This document shows, in pieces, positions 10,965-21,913 of a stretch of DNA of 64,000 bases. The notes beneath the pieces are model-generated. The model searched no databases. It worked only from the letters and a program-made list of their open reading frames with translations, and was not told where the DNA came from. The position numbers were made by a program, and so were the translations under genes. Source of the stretch: Lepus europaeus (lineage: Eukaryota > Chordata > Mammalia > Lagomorpha > Leporidae); NCBI RefSeq assembly GCF_033115175.1, contig NC_084835.1:26989858-27053857 (forward strand), in the 5' to 3' direction. How positions within the stretch are numbered: the stretch's first letter is position 1; every line of letters begins with the position of its first letter.

Positions 10965-13739
10965 CTGCTGCCTTATTTGTAAACGGGGCTCGGGCAGCGC
11001 CTCAGAGAGTCTAGCCTGGCCTGGCTCAGGGGACACCGGACAGGTGGCTGCCAGTTCTGCCACTTTGATTGTGTTATTTCAGGGTGGGGCAGGGATGCTT
11101 ACATGGCCTGAGGTCCTCTGTACACAACCCCAGGCTCCTAGAAGCTTCTACCCAAAGACTGAGGCACTGGCACGGACACAGGCCTAGAGGTAAGAGATGG
11201 TAGGGTACTGTCTGGCAGAAACCGAAAGACGTCCTCTTCCTGCTGCTGGGGCGCTGGGCCACTGGGAGCAGGAGGGGAGGCAGGGGCTCCTTCATGCTGG
11301 GCCTAATGGCCACCGCAGACCATGGCCTTTGTTCTGAGAGACCCAGGTCCACTCCAGGGAGTGGGAGGGTTCTGATCCTTTCTGAGAGTTGCAGCTGCTG
11401 TGAGGAGGAAGAGGAGCTGAAGCTGAAGGTTGGGAGGTGGTGTTCTGAGCACAGGAGACTGCAGGTGACAATGGCCCCCAGCAAGGATGTTGGAAGTGGG
11501 GCAATTGAAGGGACTGGGAAGCCAGAAGGGGGAAACTGGGGCAGCAAGCAGGCTTGTGTCAGCTTTTCCAGTGACCTGGAGCCTCGCTGGGGTAAGGGAT
11601 GCTGGGGGGGGCGGGGGAGGTGCTGGGCATGGGGCTGGGACAGAAGGCTGCCCAGTGCAGGCCTGCTGGCCCCAGCCCAGGGGCTAGAAGCCCATCCCCT
11701 CTTACCCTGTCTCTTGCAGCAAGGCTTCTGTCCGAGGGAAGAAGTTCACTTTTCCCTCCTTGTACCCTGGCCATGCCATGCACACCCACAAGGTGGCTGG
11801 GGTTTGGCTGTCGCTCACGCTGTCAAGAGTCTGGGGGTGGGGGTGGGGTGATGGGTGCTTTCCTGAGGCCTTTTTCTCTGGATCCCATGGCTGGGTGTGG
11901 GCCGCATGGAAGGAGGGGGCTTGAAGAACAGGAGGGAAGACCTGGCGTTTCCACTGTGCAACCTCCCGCCACGCACACACCTGCTGGCACCCTGACACAC
12001 TCACACAGCCTCTACAGACTCACTCAAATCCACGGTCCCTTCCCCCCGAGGTCCCTCCTTAGCCTTCCAGCTCTCCCTCCCAAAAGGTCTCCAGCAGCCT
12101 GCATCAGGGGAGTCGCCCTCCCACCCCAGGGGACAGTCCAGCAATGTAACGGAGTGAGGGCAGCCGGCAGCATGAACTTTCCGGGCCTCTAGGCTGTGGA
12201 ACAGAAGGCAAGGTGAAAGTCTACTTCATTTTCTTCATAAGGCTCCCAAGCAGGATCCAGACCTCGTCCGCACCTGGAGACCCCTGTGATACCTGGTGCC
12301 GCAGCCATGACCTCAGTCCAAGGGCCCGCTCACAGGGGAAGGCTGGCATGGCTAGTTGTTAGAGCTGGCCTGGGGTGGCGGAGGAAGGGGCTTCCATGAG
12401 CCTGAGCCCTACCTGAGGGCCCAGCCCAGCCCTTGACCCAAATTCCATTCCTTATTCAGAAATTCCAGCCTTCTCCTTACCCCACACTGCCCTGGCGTAG
12501 CTGCCCAGTACCCACAGGCCCTGAGGGGCTGGCCCAGGATCTGGCTATGTTTCTGGCCCTGTGGGCTCATCATTCCTCCAGCCCAGGCCTGCCCAGCGGC
12601 CTGGCTGCCTGCCAAGGAGCTGTGGCCAAGATGGCCAGAGCCTGTGCCCACAGAAGCCTGTGGCATGTGAAGGTGGTGGAGTGGGCAGCAGGTTGAGGGT
12701 AAGACTCACCCTCCCCGGGAAGCTCCTCCCCTGGGCACCCCTGGCTCTGCCCACTGCAGGCTGCTGGGCACTGGGGGGTGAGGCTTGTCTCTGCCAGGGG
12801 AGCTCCTGGCCTGGGGGAGCCATGGACGTGAGCAGGGTCTGTTTCCTGTGTTGGCCAAACACATCCACTTTCATCTCTGCCCAGAGCAGCCCAGAGGGGT
12901 GGGGACTTCACAGATGAGGATACTGAGGTCGAGAGAGAGGGCTGGCACTTGCTGCTCTGCCATGGGGTGGGGGTGGGGGGTCCATGCTTCAAGAGAGGCC
13001 CGGGACGGCGTGGAGTCTGGGTGGGCTCACCGGAAGCAGCTAGCTCTGGTGGATTCCTGGAGTAGGCGGTTTTACCTGGGCTCTTCTGAAATGGCTTAGC
13101 TGCAAGCAAAGGCAGTGGGGGGGTTGGGAGCACAGCCTATGCAGGGGCGGAGCCTTGATGTGTGGGAGGTGCCAGTAAAAGTGTCCCAGTCCCCAGGGCC
13201 TCTCAGCCTCTGGAGGACTTGGGGTGGAGGCTGCCGGCACACAGCCGCCTTGCGCAGGCTCTGCTGGTCCAACTGGCCCAACCACTTCCCTGCCGTTGCC
13301 CCCAGCTCAAGGCTCTGCCAAGACTTGTTGGCAAACCTTGGGTGAAGTCTGGGTCAGGGGCCCAGAATCCCCCTGCACCACAGTGCTGGTTCCAAGGCAA
13401 GGATTACAGGGTGCTGAGCCTCAGGCTGCTCTGCCTTGTCTCTGAGGGCCTCACAGCCAACTCCTTCAGAAAGCCCGCCCTGATTGCGCCTCAGTAGAAC
13501 AATTTCTAGCACGTACTGACAGTGTGGAGGCCAAGTCTGTAGGAGGTGGCGCGACGACCCCTGCACTGACTCCTAGCGGCCTCGTTTGCTTTAATGGACG
13601 TGCACTACTCTTCATCCGGCCAGACCCGGGCGGAGGGGTCCACTTCCCATGTTTCTGTGACCCGCCCACCTCACCTTTCACTTCCACCCAGCACCCCATT
13701 CCTCACCAGCTAGGGACACGACCCTCACCACCCAAGCCC

Positions 13740-14150
13740 TCGGTGGCGCCATCCGGGAAATGGGTGTGCTCCAGGTCCCGCTGACTTTCCAGGGCCGACC
13801 TACAGCGAGGAAACGACGTGGGCGCCGGGGTCCTGTCGGACCGCCAGGCTGCTGCAGGACCCGGGAATAGAGCCGGGGCTTTTATAGCCGCGCCCGCGTC
13901 ACGGGCCTGGGCGGGCGCCTCCTCCCTCCCGGCTAGCGACGGCTGCTCGGGGGCGGGGCCTCGGGGCTGGCGGGTCCCAGCGCTCCGCCTTCGGGCCCGC
14001 GGGCGCGCGGCCGACCCGGAGGGGATGGGCGTGTGCGTACTGCACTCCACCCCGAGGGGCTGCCCTTCAGTTCCAAGCCACCCCCATCGCTCCGTTTACC
14101 GCGGCCAAACTGGATTCGCTGAGCCGTCCTCTGTGGAGGGAAACTGAAAC
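13740..14150. promoter_or_regulatory. Upstream CpG island with TATA-like and ISRE-like motifs
   Basis: A compact CpG-rich stretch about 4 kb upstream of the main PRKCD promoter, inside otherwise CpG-poor DNA. It holds several GC boxes (for example around 13952-13960), a TTTTATAG at about 13880-13887 followed by a CRE-half-site-like CGTCA at 13897-13901, and GGAAACTGAAAC at 14139-14150, which matches the interferon-stimulated response element core. I see no convincing coding exon attached. It could be an alternative PRKCD start, a non-coding RNA promoter or an enhancer. Confidence 0.5.
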
Positions 14151-15574
14151 ACCTGTGGGCAAGGAGGCGCGAGGGGGCTGGTGAAGCCCCCAGCCTCCCT
14201 GTCTTCCCTGTCGTGGGTGCCCGTGTTCCCCTAGTGTGTGTGTGTGGGGGGGGGCGTGCAGAACAGAGCTGCATGGGGGATGGGGACAGTGGAGACCTGG
14301 GAGGCCAGTTGGACCAGCAGAGCCTCCACCAGGGGCAGAAGATCCTAGAAGGGAGGCCCAGGCTGGCAGGGGCTGTGCTGCGGAGGGTGGGTCGTGTGAG
14401 GCTGGGGCAGTCCAAGGTAGCACACCTCTGTTAGAGCCCAGGGAAGCCTGGCCCTGAGCTCCCCGGCTCCCCTACCCCTTGTCTGCCCTCCTGAGTCTGG
14501 CTCCAGTCTCAAACACAGCTTTGTTGAGGCAGGAACCGGGGGAGGACCTGCCCAGCCCTCTCCGTGGTCTGGTAACAACTGCATCGCTTGAACCTGGCTC
14601 TGGTGCCTTGGTAGCTTGGCCTCTTCCATCCTCCCAGTGCACTTGCCAGGTGCCCACTGTGGTCATAGCCATTCCAGGTGAGGAAGTGGAGGCAGAGCCT
14701 GGCCTGGCACCTCCCTGCCATGTGGCACCTCAGCCCTCTGAGCCTGCCCTTGCTTGTAATGTCCGAGGCTGAAACCCCTGTAGATGGCAGTCTTGGTGGC
14801 CTGGGCCTGGGCATGTCCTGAGTGCCCTTCCCGTCACACCACCCGCAACAGGACCCCCTGGGGCTCTGCTGTCCCCAGTAGCTGTCCAAGTACACCACCC
14901 CCGCCGGCCTGTGTCACCTGCGCGCGAGCCCTGAGCCCACTCGGCCTTGGCCAGGCCAGTGTCTGGTTGTGACACAGATGGCCCTGGCAGCCAAAGCTTC
15001 AGGGACAAGGATGACAACACAGAGAGGCAGGAACAGATCGAGGCAAGAGGCAGAGATGCCAAGGCAAAGACCAACTTCTTGGCAGGAATCAAGCGGAGGA
15101 CCCCATGCTGCCTTCGGCTGGGTGGGCCTTGGGGACAGAGGGTGGTCCAGGCCTTTGTTCAGGTTGCGTGGCTGAGTCCTGGGCCTCCCATGGTGGGATT
15201 TGAGGGCCCGCCAGGGGTGATGACCTTTTGCTGGTACTGGGGGTGGCAGAGGCCACACTTGCTCTCCTCTGGACAAATGCCAGGGAGCCCACCCAGGAAC
15301 TGCCTGGCTCCATGCTGCCCACAACTCTCCTAGCCCAATTCCTTGGCTGCAGAGCTGACAGAAGAGAAAAAGAAAGTATCACTGCTGGGAGGCGGCTCTG
15401 AGCCCAGCCCTGCTCGGGGATTTTAGGCCATGTTACGAGAGGTCATCAAGGGCTTTCAAGGCTAAAAACTCTGTGCCCTGGCAGGAGGACTGTGCCTGGA
15501 ATCCTGGCCAGTGTGGGCCGAGTCTTGTCCAGGTGACCACCCCGGCTGGGGCCCTGTGCATCGCATCTCAGTCT

Positions 15575-15670
15575 TCAACGTAAGTCTGTCATCAGTCCCT
15601 TCTCAAAGGCTGAGAGGTGTGGTCCCCTGCCCAGGGTCATACGGTTAGCTTGTGACACAGCTGAGGCTGG
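15575..15670 (-). mobile_element. MIR fragment
   Basis: CAAAGGCTGAGAGGTGTGG, CCCAGGGTCATACGGTTAGC, GACACAGCTGAGGCTGGCC: antisense MIR. Confidence 0.55.
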
Positions 15671-16085
15671 CCCCCAGGCCTCAGTAGGTCCTTCTTAAGT
15701 TGGCACCAGTCGGGTTATGGGGACACAAAGGCCAGTTCATGTGGCCCCTGCCCTGGCCCATCCAGCAGCCTGGGGAAGCAGGGTGGGGGTGGGGGGCTCC
15801 AGCTAAGCTTGGCCTGGTTGCCCTGGACCCCACACATCTATTCTCCCTAGGGCCTGTCTCTGAGGGAAGGACATGGTATCTGTCCCCTGCCTTTGCCACA
15901 GCATGGCCAGCACAGCCTTGACCCTCCTGCCTCTCTGAGTACACAGTGCTTCCCCGTGGAGTGTCCAGCAGATAGATTGGCTGACACCATTGCACATGTC
16001 TGGCCCCTGAGCTCCTGAGTCCTGAGCCTTAAGGCCAGGAAAATACTTCCTGTAGTCTAACCTACATTCTTCTTGTTCACAACCC

Positions 16086-16297
16086 CAGGAGCGGTTCTCA
16101 ACAGGGGGAATTCTGTCCCCTGTGGGACATTTGGTGATGTGTGGAGACCTCATTGTCTACACAAGTTAAAAGGGGCGCCACTGGCATCGGGCAGGCAGAG
16201 GCCGGGGATGCTTCCTTTGGTGCCCAGGACACTGCCCACAATGGGGAATGACCTGGCCCAGGGTCGGTAGCGCCAGAACCGAGAAGCCCTGGCAGAA
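16086..16297 (+). mobile_element. Old non-autonomous hAT-type DNA transposon
   Basis: 5' end GAGCGGTTCTCAACAGGGGG and 3' end CCAGAACCGAGAAGCCCTGG form the imperfect inverted termini of this class. Inside are TGGGACATTTGGTGATGTG and CACTGGCATCGGGCAGGCAG, familiar from a Charlie-related family. Subfamily not assigned. Confidence 0.6.
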
Positions 16298-16420
16298 GCA
16301 TGGACTCTGGAGCCGGGCAGACCTTGCTCTGAAGTCGGCCTCCGGCATTTGCTAGCTGTGTACTCTGAGCAAGTAGCTCCACCTTTCTCCAAGTCTCTTT
16401 TTGCTCATCACCCAGACGGG
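16298..16420 (+). mobile_element. MIR fragment
   Basis: CATGGACTCTGGAGCCGGGC, TTTGCTAGCTGTGTACTCTG, AGCAAGTAGCTCCACCTTTC: the MIR core in order, abutting the DNA transposon. Confidence 0.7.
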
Positions 16421-17129
16421 CACCCACGGCTGCCCCCCATCCGTTGGGGTGTGGAGGCCTGCTCAGACTGCAGGCACCCAGCACCCAGCACAGAGCCTGC
16501 CCCATCAAGGACAGCCATTCTTTTTCATTTCCCTTTCCCATGGCGAGCCGCAGGGTGTGGGCACACAGGTCTGGCCGCCAGGCCTGGAGCTCCCCAGGGG
16601 TCAGTCCTCCCCCGCAGTGCCTGGCACAGGCAGGCCTATTGTTGATGTTGAGGGAGCGGCTCAGAAAGAAGCCAGAAAGGAAACCTGATCCCAGGTGGGC
16701 ACATTACCTGAAGCTCACCTTGGGCACCCTTTCCTTCAGCCCGACTGCAGGGAAGCCAGGCGACATGGCAGGTGGGGTGGGACACGACCAGGACACAGGA
16801 CATGCTGGTGAATATGGGCCCTCTGCTTGGGGGAGGGTAGAGATGTGGCATGGGTGTGAAATGAGAACAGCATCTTCCAAGGCAGTGACCTGAGGGGAGT
16901 ACAGTGTGGCTAGGAGGGTCCAGCTTGGTGGAGAGAGCCAACCCCCATAGGGGCTGGGGGGTAGTCCTCAGGGCTGGGAACCCAGACATTGACTGGTTTG
17001 CAAACTGGCTAGCAGAGCCCCCCTCTGGCCAGAGGGGTCACTGTGCTCTTTCTCTCTCCAGCCCAGACTCCCCTCTTTGTACTTGAAATGGGATTGAGTT
17101 CCATGTCTCTGCCAGTGCTATCCATCCCT

Positions 17130-17640
17130 GGAGGTCTCAGTGGACAACCCGCTCCTGACAACCCTGCAACCCACCTGGTCCGGCCTTCTCTCCCTGTCCC
17201 TCCTCCATAACCTCAACCCAGGTTCCTCCCCCCTGAGCCAGGAGCCAGCCCCTCCACTGCCATCCAGTCTCCCCCTCTCTGCCCCCGCTCATCCCTTCAG
17301 GAGCCCACTTGAGCTTGTCACTCACCAATTTTCCACTGCACCTTAAGAAGCTCAAAGTCCTGGCCTCGGCCTGCCTCTGCCACAGGCCCCTCGCTCAGCT
17401 CAGGCCTCTTCAAGGACTTGTCCCTCTCGTCCATCCCTCAGGCCTCAGCCGCACGGGCTGTCGGGACTCTGGCCATTCCCTCAAGGTGGTGCCCGCCCAG
17501 AGCCCAGGAACCTGGAACTCTCCTTCTTGCCTGCTGGGAAGCCACATTTCAGGAGAATGGACTTCTTGGACCCCAGCTGGCCCCCAGGCTTTGGGGCCAG
17601 GGGACACTTGGTGAATGAATGGATGGATGAAGGAACGGGT
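17130..17640 (+). mobile_element. L2-like fragment upstream of PRKCD promoter
   Basis: Weakly recognisable L2 3' order: CTTGTCACTCACC, pyrimidine-rich middle, then TTGGTGAATGAATGGATGGA at the end. It is followed directly by the CpG island. Confidence 0.4.
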
Positions 17641-17699
17641 GAGTTACAGCTGACAATCAAGTTCCACGTGTGCGAAGGACGCTCCGAGGCCTGCCAAGG

Positions 17700-18800
17700 C
17701 CGATGGGCAGCTCCGGAGGGTGGGGGCAGCAAAGCGGGAGGCGGGGAGTCGGGGCAGGGGCAGCGGCACAGCCTTGCCCTGGAGTCCTCCCAGCTCGGTC
17801 TTTAGGGCAGGGCAGGGCAGTGCTGGGACGGCAGGCCTGGCGGCGGGCTCTGATCCCGGCCGTGTCCGCGCTGTAGCCAGCAGCAAGGGAAGGAGCGAGG
17901 CCAGACGAGGCGGGCCAGCTGGCCGGTGGGGAGTCCCGGGCGTGGGCATGTGGACCCGGGGAACCCCCGCAGGCGCCTCCCGGCCGGGGCGTGGGATGAC
18001 CGCCACGGACCTCCGTGTCCTCCTCAGTCGGGGGGCCGACGTGCGTGCTGGCGGCGAAGCTCGGGCCGCGGCGGGCCCCAGCGGACGGCGAGGGCAGGAC
18101 TCCAAGCGACCCGCGCCCCCCGGGCTCCCGCTGCGGGGCCTCGCAAGGGGCGGGGCCTCTCTGGGCGTGGACTTCGCGGGGCGGGGCCAGGCCGGCACCT
18201 GGGTGAGGTCGCCCCGCCCCGCCCCCTCGCACTTCCGTGTGCCTCGGCGCGGATACGGGAGGTGGCGGCAGAGCGCCGGCTCCCGGAGCGACCCTCGGCG
18301 TCCCTCGGTCCGCGCCGAGACCCGGGCCGTCCCGCGCCGGGCCCGCACCGACTCGGTCCAGGCGCGCCCGGGAGCCAGAGCCCGGCGCCAAGACCCCTGG
18401 CGCCAGCGCCCCTCAAGAGGTGAGTGAGAGCCGGGCCGGGCGAGGGATCCGGGCTGCTCCGGGACGCGCCGCCCTCCCTCTCCTCCGCGCTCCGGTTCCC
18501 GTTTCTGAAGCTGAGAAACTGAGCTGTGGCCGGCGAGGGTCCCGCCGCGGACGGCTCCCGGCCTCCACCCGCGGGTGTGCCCGGCTCCTCCGGGCGTCGG
18601 TCCGTCCCCCGGCCCTCCAGGCCGCCCCCTCGATCCTGCCCGCCCAGGGGCCGAAGCCGGGCCACCCGCCGGGCTTCCCCTCCCGCTGCTGGGTCCCGGG
18701 GCCGGCGCGACCCGCGGCGCCGCCTCCTGGCGCCGGCGCGAGTGTTCGCCGCAATGTCTAGTCTCCTGCAGGCTTCGGGTGGGGCGACCCCTCCCCCTCC
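17700..18800 (+). promoter_or_regulatory. PRKCD: PRKCD CpG-island promoter
   Basis: A roughly 1.1 kb stretch very rich in G+C and in CpG dinucleotides, unlike the CpG-poor flanks. GC boxes (Sp/KLF-type) sit at about 18147-18157, 18176-18187 and 18211-18226. An ETS-like ACTTCCG follows at 18231-18237. No TATA box is evident. The cluster ends about 180 nt before the first strong splice donor at 18420, the usual arrangement of a housekeeping-type TATA-less promoter. The start site is probably dispersed near 18.2-18.3 kb. Confidence 0.8.
18240..18419 (+). other. PRKCD: Probable non-coding exon 1 (5' UTR)
   Basis: The 3' edge is clear: AAGAG followed by the consensus donor gtgagt at 18420. The interval downstream of the GC boxes contains no ATG, as expected for a 5' UTR exon. 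The 5' edge is a guess from promoter position. The following intron would run to 21808. Confidence 0.6.
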
Positions 18801-19775
18801 TTTCACCCCTGGGTCCCCTGCCCGTCCAGCCGCTTCGCCCCTTTGAGCCCCCTCTTCTGGTGGCCCGGGCCTGGTGAGGTCGGTCCCCGCCCCCCAACCC
18901 AGACGCCACTCCCCTTGGGGGGCCGCAGCCCTCTGAGGGGAGGAGGTGGAGGAAGGAGGTGAGGACTGCCCCGACCTCTGGGCTCCCTCTCTGGGGAGGG
19001 GAGAGCCCCCTGAGCATCCCACTTAACCCGGCCACTTCTCTTCCCTCCCATAGTTACCCCGAGGCCTGGACCCTTGTCTCCGCGCGCTGTTGCTTGCATC
19101 AGGGCGTGGGCGTGTGTGGTGAATCGCTGCCTCCTTGGGCGGTCCACACTTTCTTTGTCACAGTGTGTGTCTGTGTGTTGGGGTCAGTGTGTGTCTGACA
19201 GTCGTGTGTTGCAACACCCCATGTGTCATGGGGACCCCCTGGCCACGAGAGAGTGTTAGATGTGCTAGTTATGGGAGAGCCTGGTGTTGGGGTGCCGGCC
19301 TGCCCTGCTCCTGTGTGAGATTGTGCATGTGTGTGTGCACTCATGTGTGGCTCTTCCTCTCCCTCTGCCACAGAGCTGCCGTGCCCAGGCTGACCTGGTC
19401 ACCAAGGGAGGGGACTGGTCCCTTGGGTTTCCTCCTTCCTGCTGTGGACAGAGCTGGGGTGTGGAGGACAGGCCGGCAGAGGGCGACTGCGCCTGTGTGT
19501 GTGATGTGGAGGTGGCTGGGCCGCTGTTCCTGGCAGCGTGGTGATGTGAGGCATACGTGTGACAGGGCTGCGTGGGGTGGTATGGGAGCTGATGACTGGG
19601 GGGACACTCAGAGTCTGCAGGAAGCTGCACACGTGTGCTTGGGGAGTGACCGACTGGGGGACTGAGAGTGGCTGGGCGTGGGTACCAGCGACAGGAGGGG
19701 GTGTGACAAGGCGTGTAGTGACAGTGCGGGGAGGGAAGGTGAGAGCCTCAGCATGTGAGCATGGGGGTGGCCTTG

Positions 19776-19798
19776 AGTGTGTGTGTGTGTGTGTGTGT
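19776..19798. repeat. (GT)n microsatellite, intron 1
   Basis: Eleven or so uninterrupted GT units, within a looser TG-rich region (19160-19800). Confidence 0.9.
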
Positions 19799-20324
19799 AC
19801 AAGCGCACACGTGAGCAGCCCTGGCTGCTGGGGTGGTGTTGAAGGCCCCAGGCAAGTCTTGGGGTTTGTAGTACAGTCCCCAAGCCTCAGAAGGACGTGG
19901 CTGAGCCCTTGCTGTGCTCATTCAGAGCAGGAGACCCAAGCCAGGCCTCTCCCCAGCTTAGTGTCTATCTCGCAGCACACTGAGAGCTGGGACAGCTACA
20001 GGTTCCAGGATGCACCTCCTCCAGTCTTGGCCCACAGCGGGGGTGTAGCACTTGCTAAATCTCACCTGGTGACTGCCCCAGCCCTGTGGTCCCCATTGGT
20101 CTGGGAGCTGGGGCTAATGAAAGCCCAGATAGTCCCCGACCTAATTTCCTGCGTGTTGCCTCCTCCCATCCCTGGGGAGGGAGCTGCCTGCCGAGGGAGT
20201 ATGGGGTTCTGTTCTGCCTGCAGGATGGCCCCTGCCTCACCAGCCCCCGCCCCAGCAGTGATGGGGGGAGGGTGCTGGGAGGTGGTTTGGCTGTGTGCAG
20301 GGCACTGACATCGTTTAGCTGGCA

Positions 20325-20395
20325 CGGCTAATTGGAGTTTAAATTAAAATTAGAAATAATTTAAAGCACAGACAAAAAGATAATGCCCTAGGGTA
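20325..20395. promoter_or_regulatory. AT-rich homeodomain-motif block in intron 1
   Basis: CTAATTGG at 20328-20335, then a run of TAAATT/AATTA-type cores to about 20366. This is an abrupt AT-rich island in a GC-rich intron, 1.9 kb after exon 1, in the usual place for an intronic enhancer. Motif-based inference only. Confidence 0.25.
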
Positions 20396-20564
20396 CCTCT
20401 GCCCCCCCAGGGGTAGTGCTGAGGCCTCCAGCAGGGGGGGGCTGCCCTCTGGGGTGGGGAGTCTTTGTGGAGGTCTGGCCTGCAGAAGATGTGCTCAGCC
20501 TTTCAGCCAGGAGACCCAGGGCACTTTTCTGTCTTCGCCATTCCTTCCTTCTAGGATAGTAGCT

Positions 20565-20675
20565 CCAGGCTCAGTTTTTTCAGCTTTATAATGGGCAAGA
20601 TAATAAAGTGAGAACCACCCAGTTCCCATATTACTTTGGTTGTAAGGTACTAAACAAGTAATAAGAGTTACTGTT
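20565..20675 (+). mobile_element. MIR fragment
   Basis: CTCAGTTTTTTCAGCTTTATAATGGGCAAGATAATAAAG then GGTTGTAAGGTACTAAACAAG, the MIR 3' half (segments at 20571-20611 and 20638-20660). Confidence 0.6.
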
Positions 20676-20712
20676 CATTTTTAAACATATGGCCAGAGCT
20701 ACATTTATCAAA

Positions 20713-21039
20713 TTTTTTTTTAAAGATTTTATTTATTTGAAAGAGTTACAGAGAGAGGGAGAGACAGAGAGAGAAAGATCTTCCATCTGCTGGTTCACTC
20801 CCCCAAATGGCCACAACAGCCAGAGCTTGGCCAATCTGAAGCTAGGAGTCAGGAGCTTATTCTAGGTCTCCTACATGGATGCAGGGGCCCAAACATTTGG
20901 GCCATCCTCCGATGCTTTCCCGGGCCGTAAGCAATGAGCTGGATCGGCAGTGGAGCGGCTGGGACCCAAACTGGCACCCATATGGGATGCCAGCACTGCA
21001 GGCCGGGGCTTTAACCTGCTGTACCACAGTGCTGGCCCC
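20713..21039 (-). mobile_element. C-SINE, intron 1
   Basis: T-run plus AAAGATTTTATTTATTTGAA at the left edge, ending CCACAGTGCTGGCCCC. Abuts a second SINE in the same orientation. Confidence 0.85.
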
Positions 21040-21347
21040 TTAAAATTTTTATTTTTATTTTAAAGGAAGAGAGAGAGACAGAGTTCTTCCATCCACTGCC
21101 TTGCATTTCAAACAGCCAGGGCTGAGCCAGAGTGGACCACACTACAGCAGGAGCCCAGAACCACTCTGGGTTTCCCACACAGGTGGCAGGGACCCAAGGA
21201 CTTGGGCCCTTACCTGCTGCCTCCCAGGCTGCACATTTGTAAGAAGCTGGATTGGAAGCAGAGGAGTGAGGACTCGAACCATGCACTCTGATACGGGTTG
21301 CCAGTGTCGCCAGTGGTGGCTTAATCACTGTGCCAGATGCCCAGCCC
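21040..21347 (-). mobile_element. C-SINE, diverged, tandem with the previous one
   Basis: Begins TTAAAATTTTTATTTTTATT and ends GTGCCAGATGCCCAGCCC. It differs from its neighbour in the middle (GGAAGCAGAGGAGTGAGGAC), so it is an independent older insertion. Confidence 0.75.
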
Positions 21348-21384
21348 TGCTTTGGCACTTTGTGAGTCCAGCACGGGAGTGGGC

Positions 21385-21500
21385 ATGCCACGTCATTAGA
21401 GCCTCAGATCATCATTACGGGGTGCTAATAGTTTCTCCATTTCAAACACAGGCTCGGAGGCATTGTCCCTGGCCACAGAGTGGTGGTGCCCGATTGCAAC
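21385..21500 (-). mobile_element. MIR fragment
   Basis: CATTAGAGCCTCAGATCATC, TTTCTCCATTTCAAACACAGG and TGGCCACAGAGTGGTGG: antisense MIR order, just upstream of the putative second exon. Confidence 0.5.
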
Positions 21501-21808
21501 CAAGGACTCCAAAACCTGCAGGGCCGCCTCCCGCAGTCAGGAGAGCTAGGAACAGCTTCGGCTGTGTCTGGAAATGTTCCCAGGGTGGGGACGCAGTGTT
21601 CTAGCCCTAACCTGGAGTGGCCATGTAACTAGCTGGTACCCAGAGAAGGTTGGGCCTAGCATCCCATTTCATAGAAGAGAAAACCGAGTCCAGAAAGATC
21701 TGCGACCTGAGAGCCAGGCTGGGCCTGTGTCGGCCATGCTGGGGCTGGCTGATGGGGAGAGCCTATTTGACAATGCCCCCTGTCAGCTGTTTTCTCCTGT
21801 TCCTGCAG

Positions 21809-21913
21809 GTCTGCCACTACTGGCCCAGTGAGGGCTGCCGGCCTGCTTCTCCTGGTGGTTCGTGTGTGGCAGCGGGAACCAGAACGAAGACATTTTGGAG
21901 CTGGGAGCTCTAG
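21809..21913 (+). other. PRKCD: Probable non-coding exon 2 (5' UTR)
   Basis: A 105-nt segment bounded by a strong pyrimidine tract plus CAG acceptor (21788-21808) and a TAG|gtagga donor at 21914. It has no ATG. It would join directly to the exon that opens with GCCCCACCATGG, giving a short 5' UTR without upstream start codons. No other stretch between the promoter and the first coding exon has both signals so well placed, apart from the isolated donor at 31129. This is inferred from splice signals only, not from a transcript. Confidence 0.55.

Larger units (their letters stand above)
1..17650. other. Upstream intergenic region
   Basis: Apart from the repeats, the CpG island at 13.74-14.15 kb and the forkhead cluster listed separately, I see no gene. 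Unassigned stretches over 300 nt are 1-850, 2036-4082, 5126-5670, 6044-6939, 7141-8342, 8668-9130, 9611-10530, 11000-13740, 14151-15574 and 16421-17130. All are GC-rich unique sequence whose many open frames lack codon bias, splice framing or recognisable protein similarity. Weak antisense MIR traces occur near 165-190, 535-570 and 12905-12950. Confidence 0.7.
18420..21808 (+). other. PRKCD: PRKCD intron 1
   Basis: The first 400 nt continue the CpG island. TG-rich sequence runs from 19160 to 19800. The AT-rich block at 20325-20395, a MIR and two tandem C-SINEs fill the rest. The interval 18880-19160 and 19800-20320 shows nothing recognisable. Confidence 0.55.

Noticed and set aside
17720-18761. 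Plus-strand open frames of 165-235 codons in the CpG island
   Set aside because: Same composition effect. They begin at non-ATG or arbitrary ATGs, and the region is better explained as promoter and 5' UTR.
17644-19035. 463-codon open frame on the minus strand across the PRKCD CpG island
   Set aside because: Very high G+C removes stop codons in all frames. The translation is low-complexity Gly/Arg/Pro, matches no family, and overlaps the promoter and first exon.
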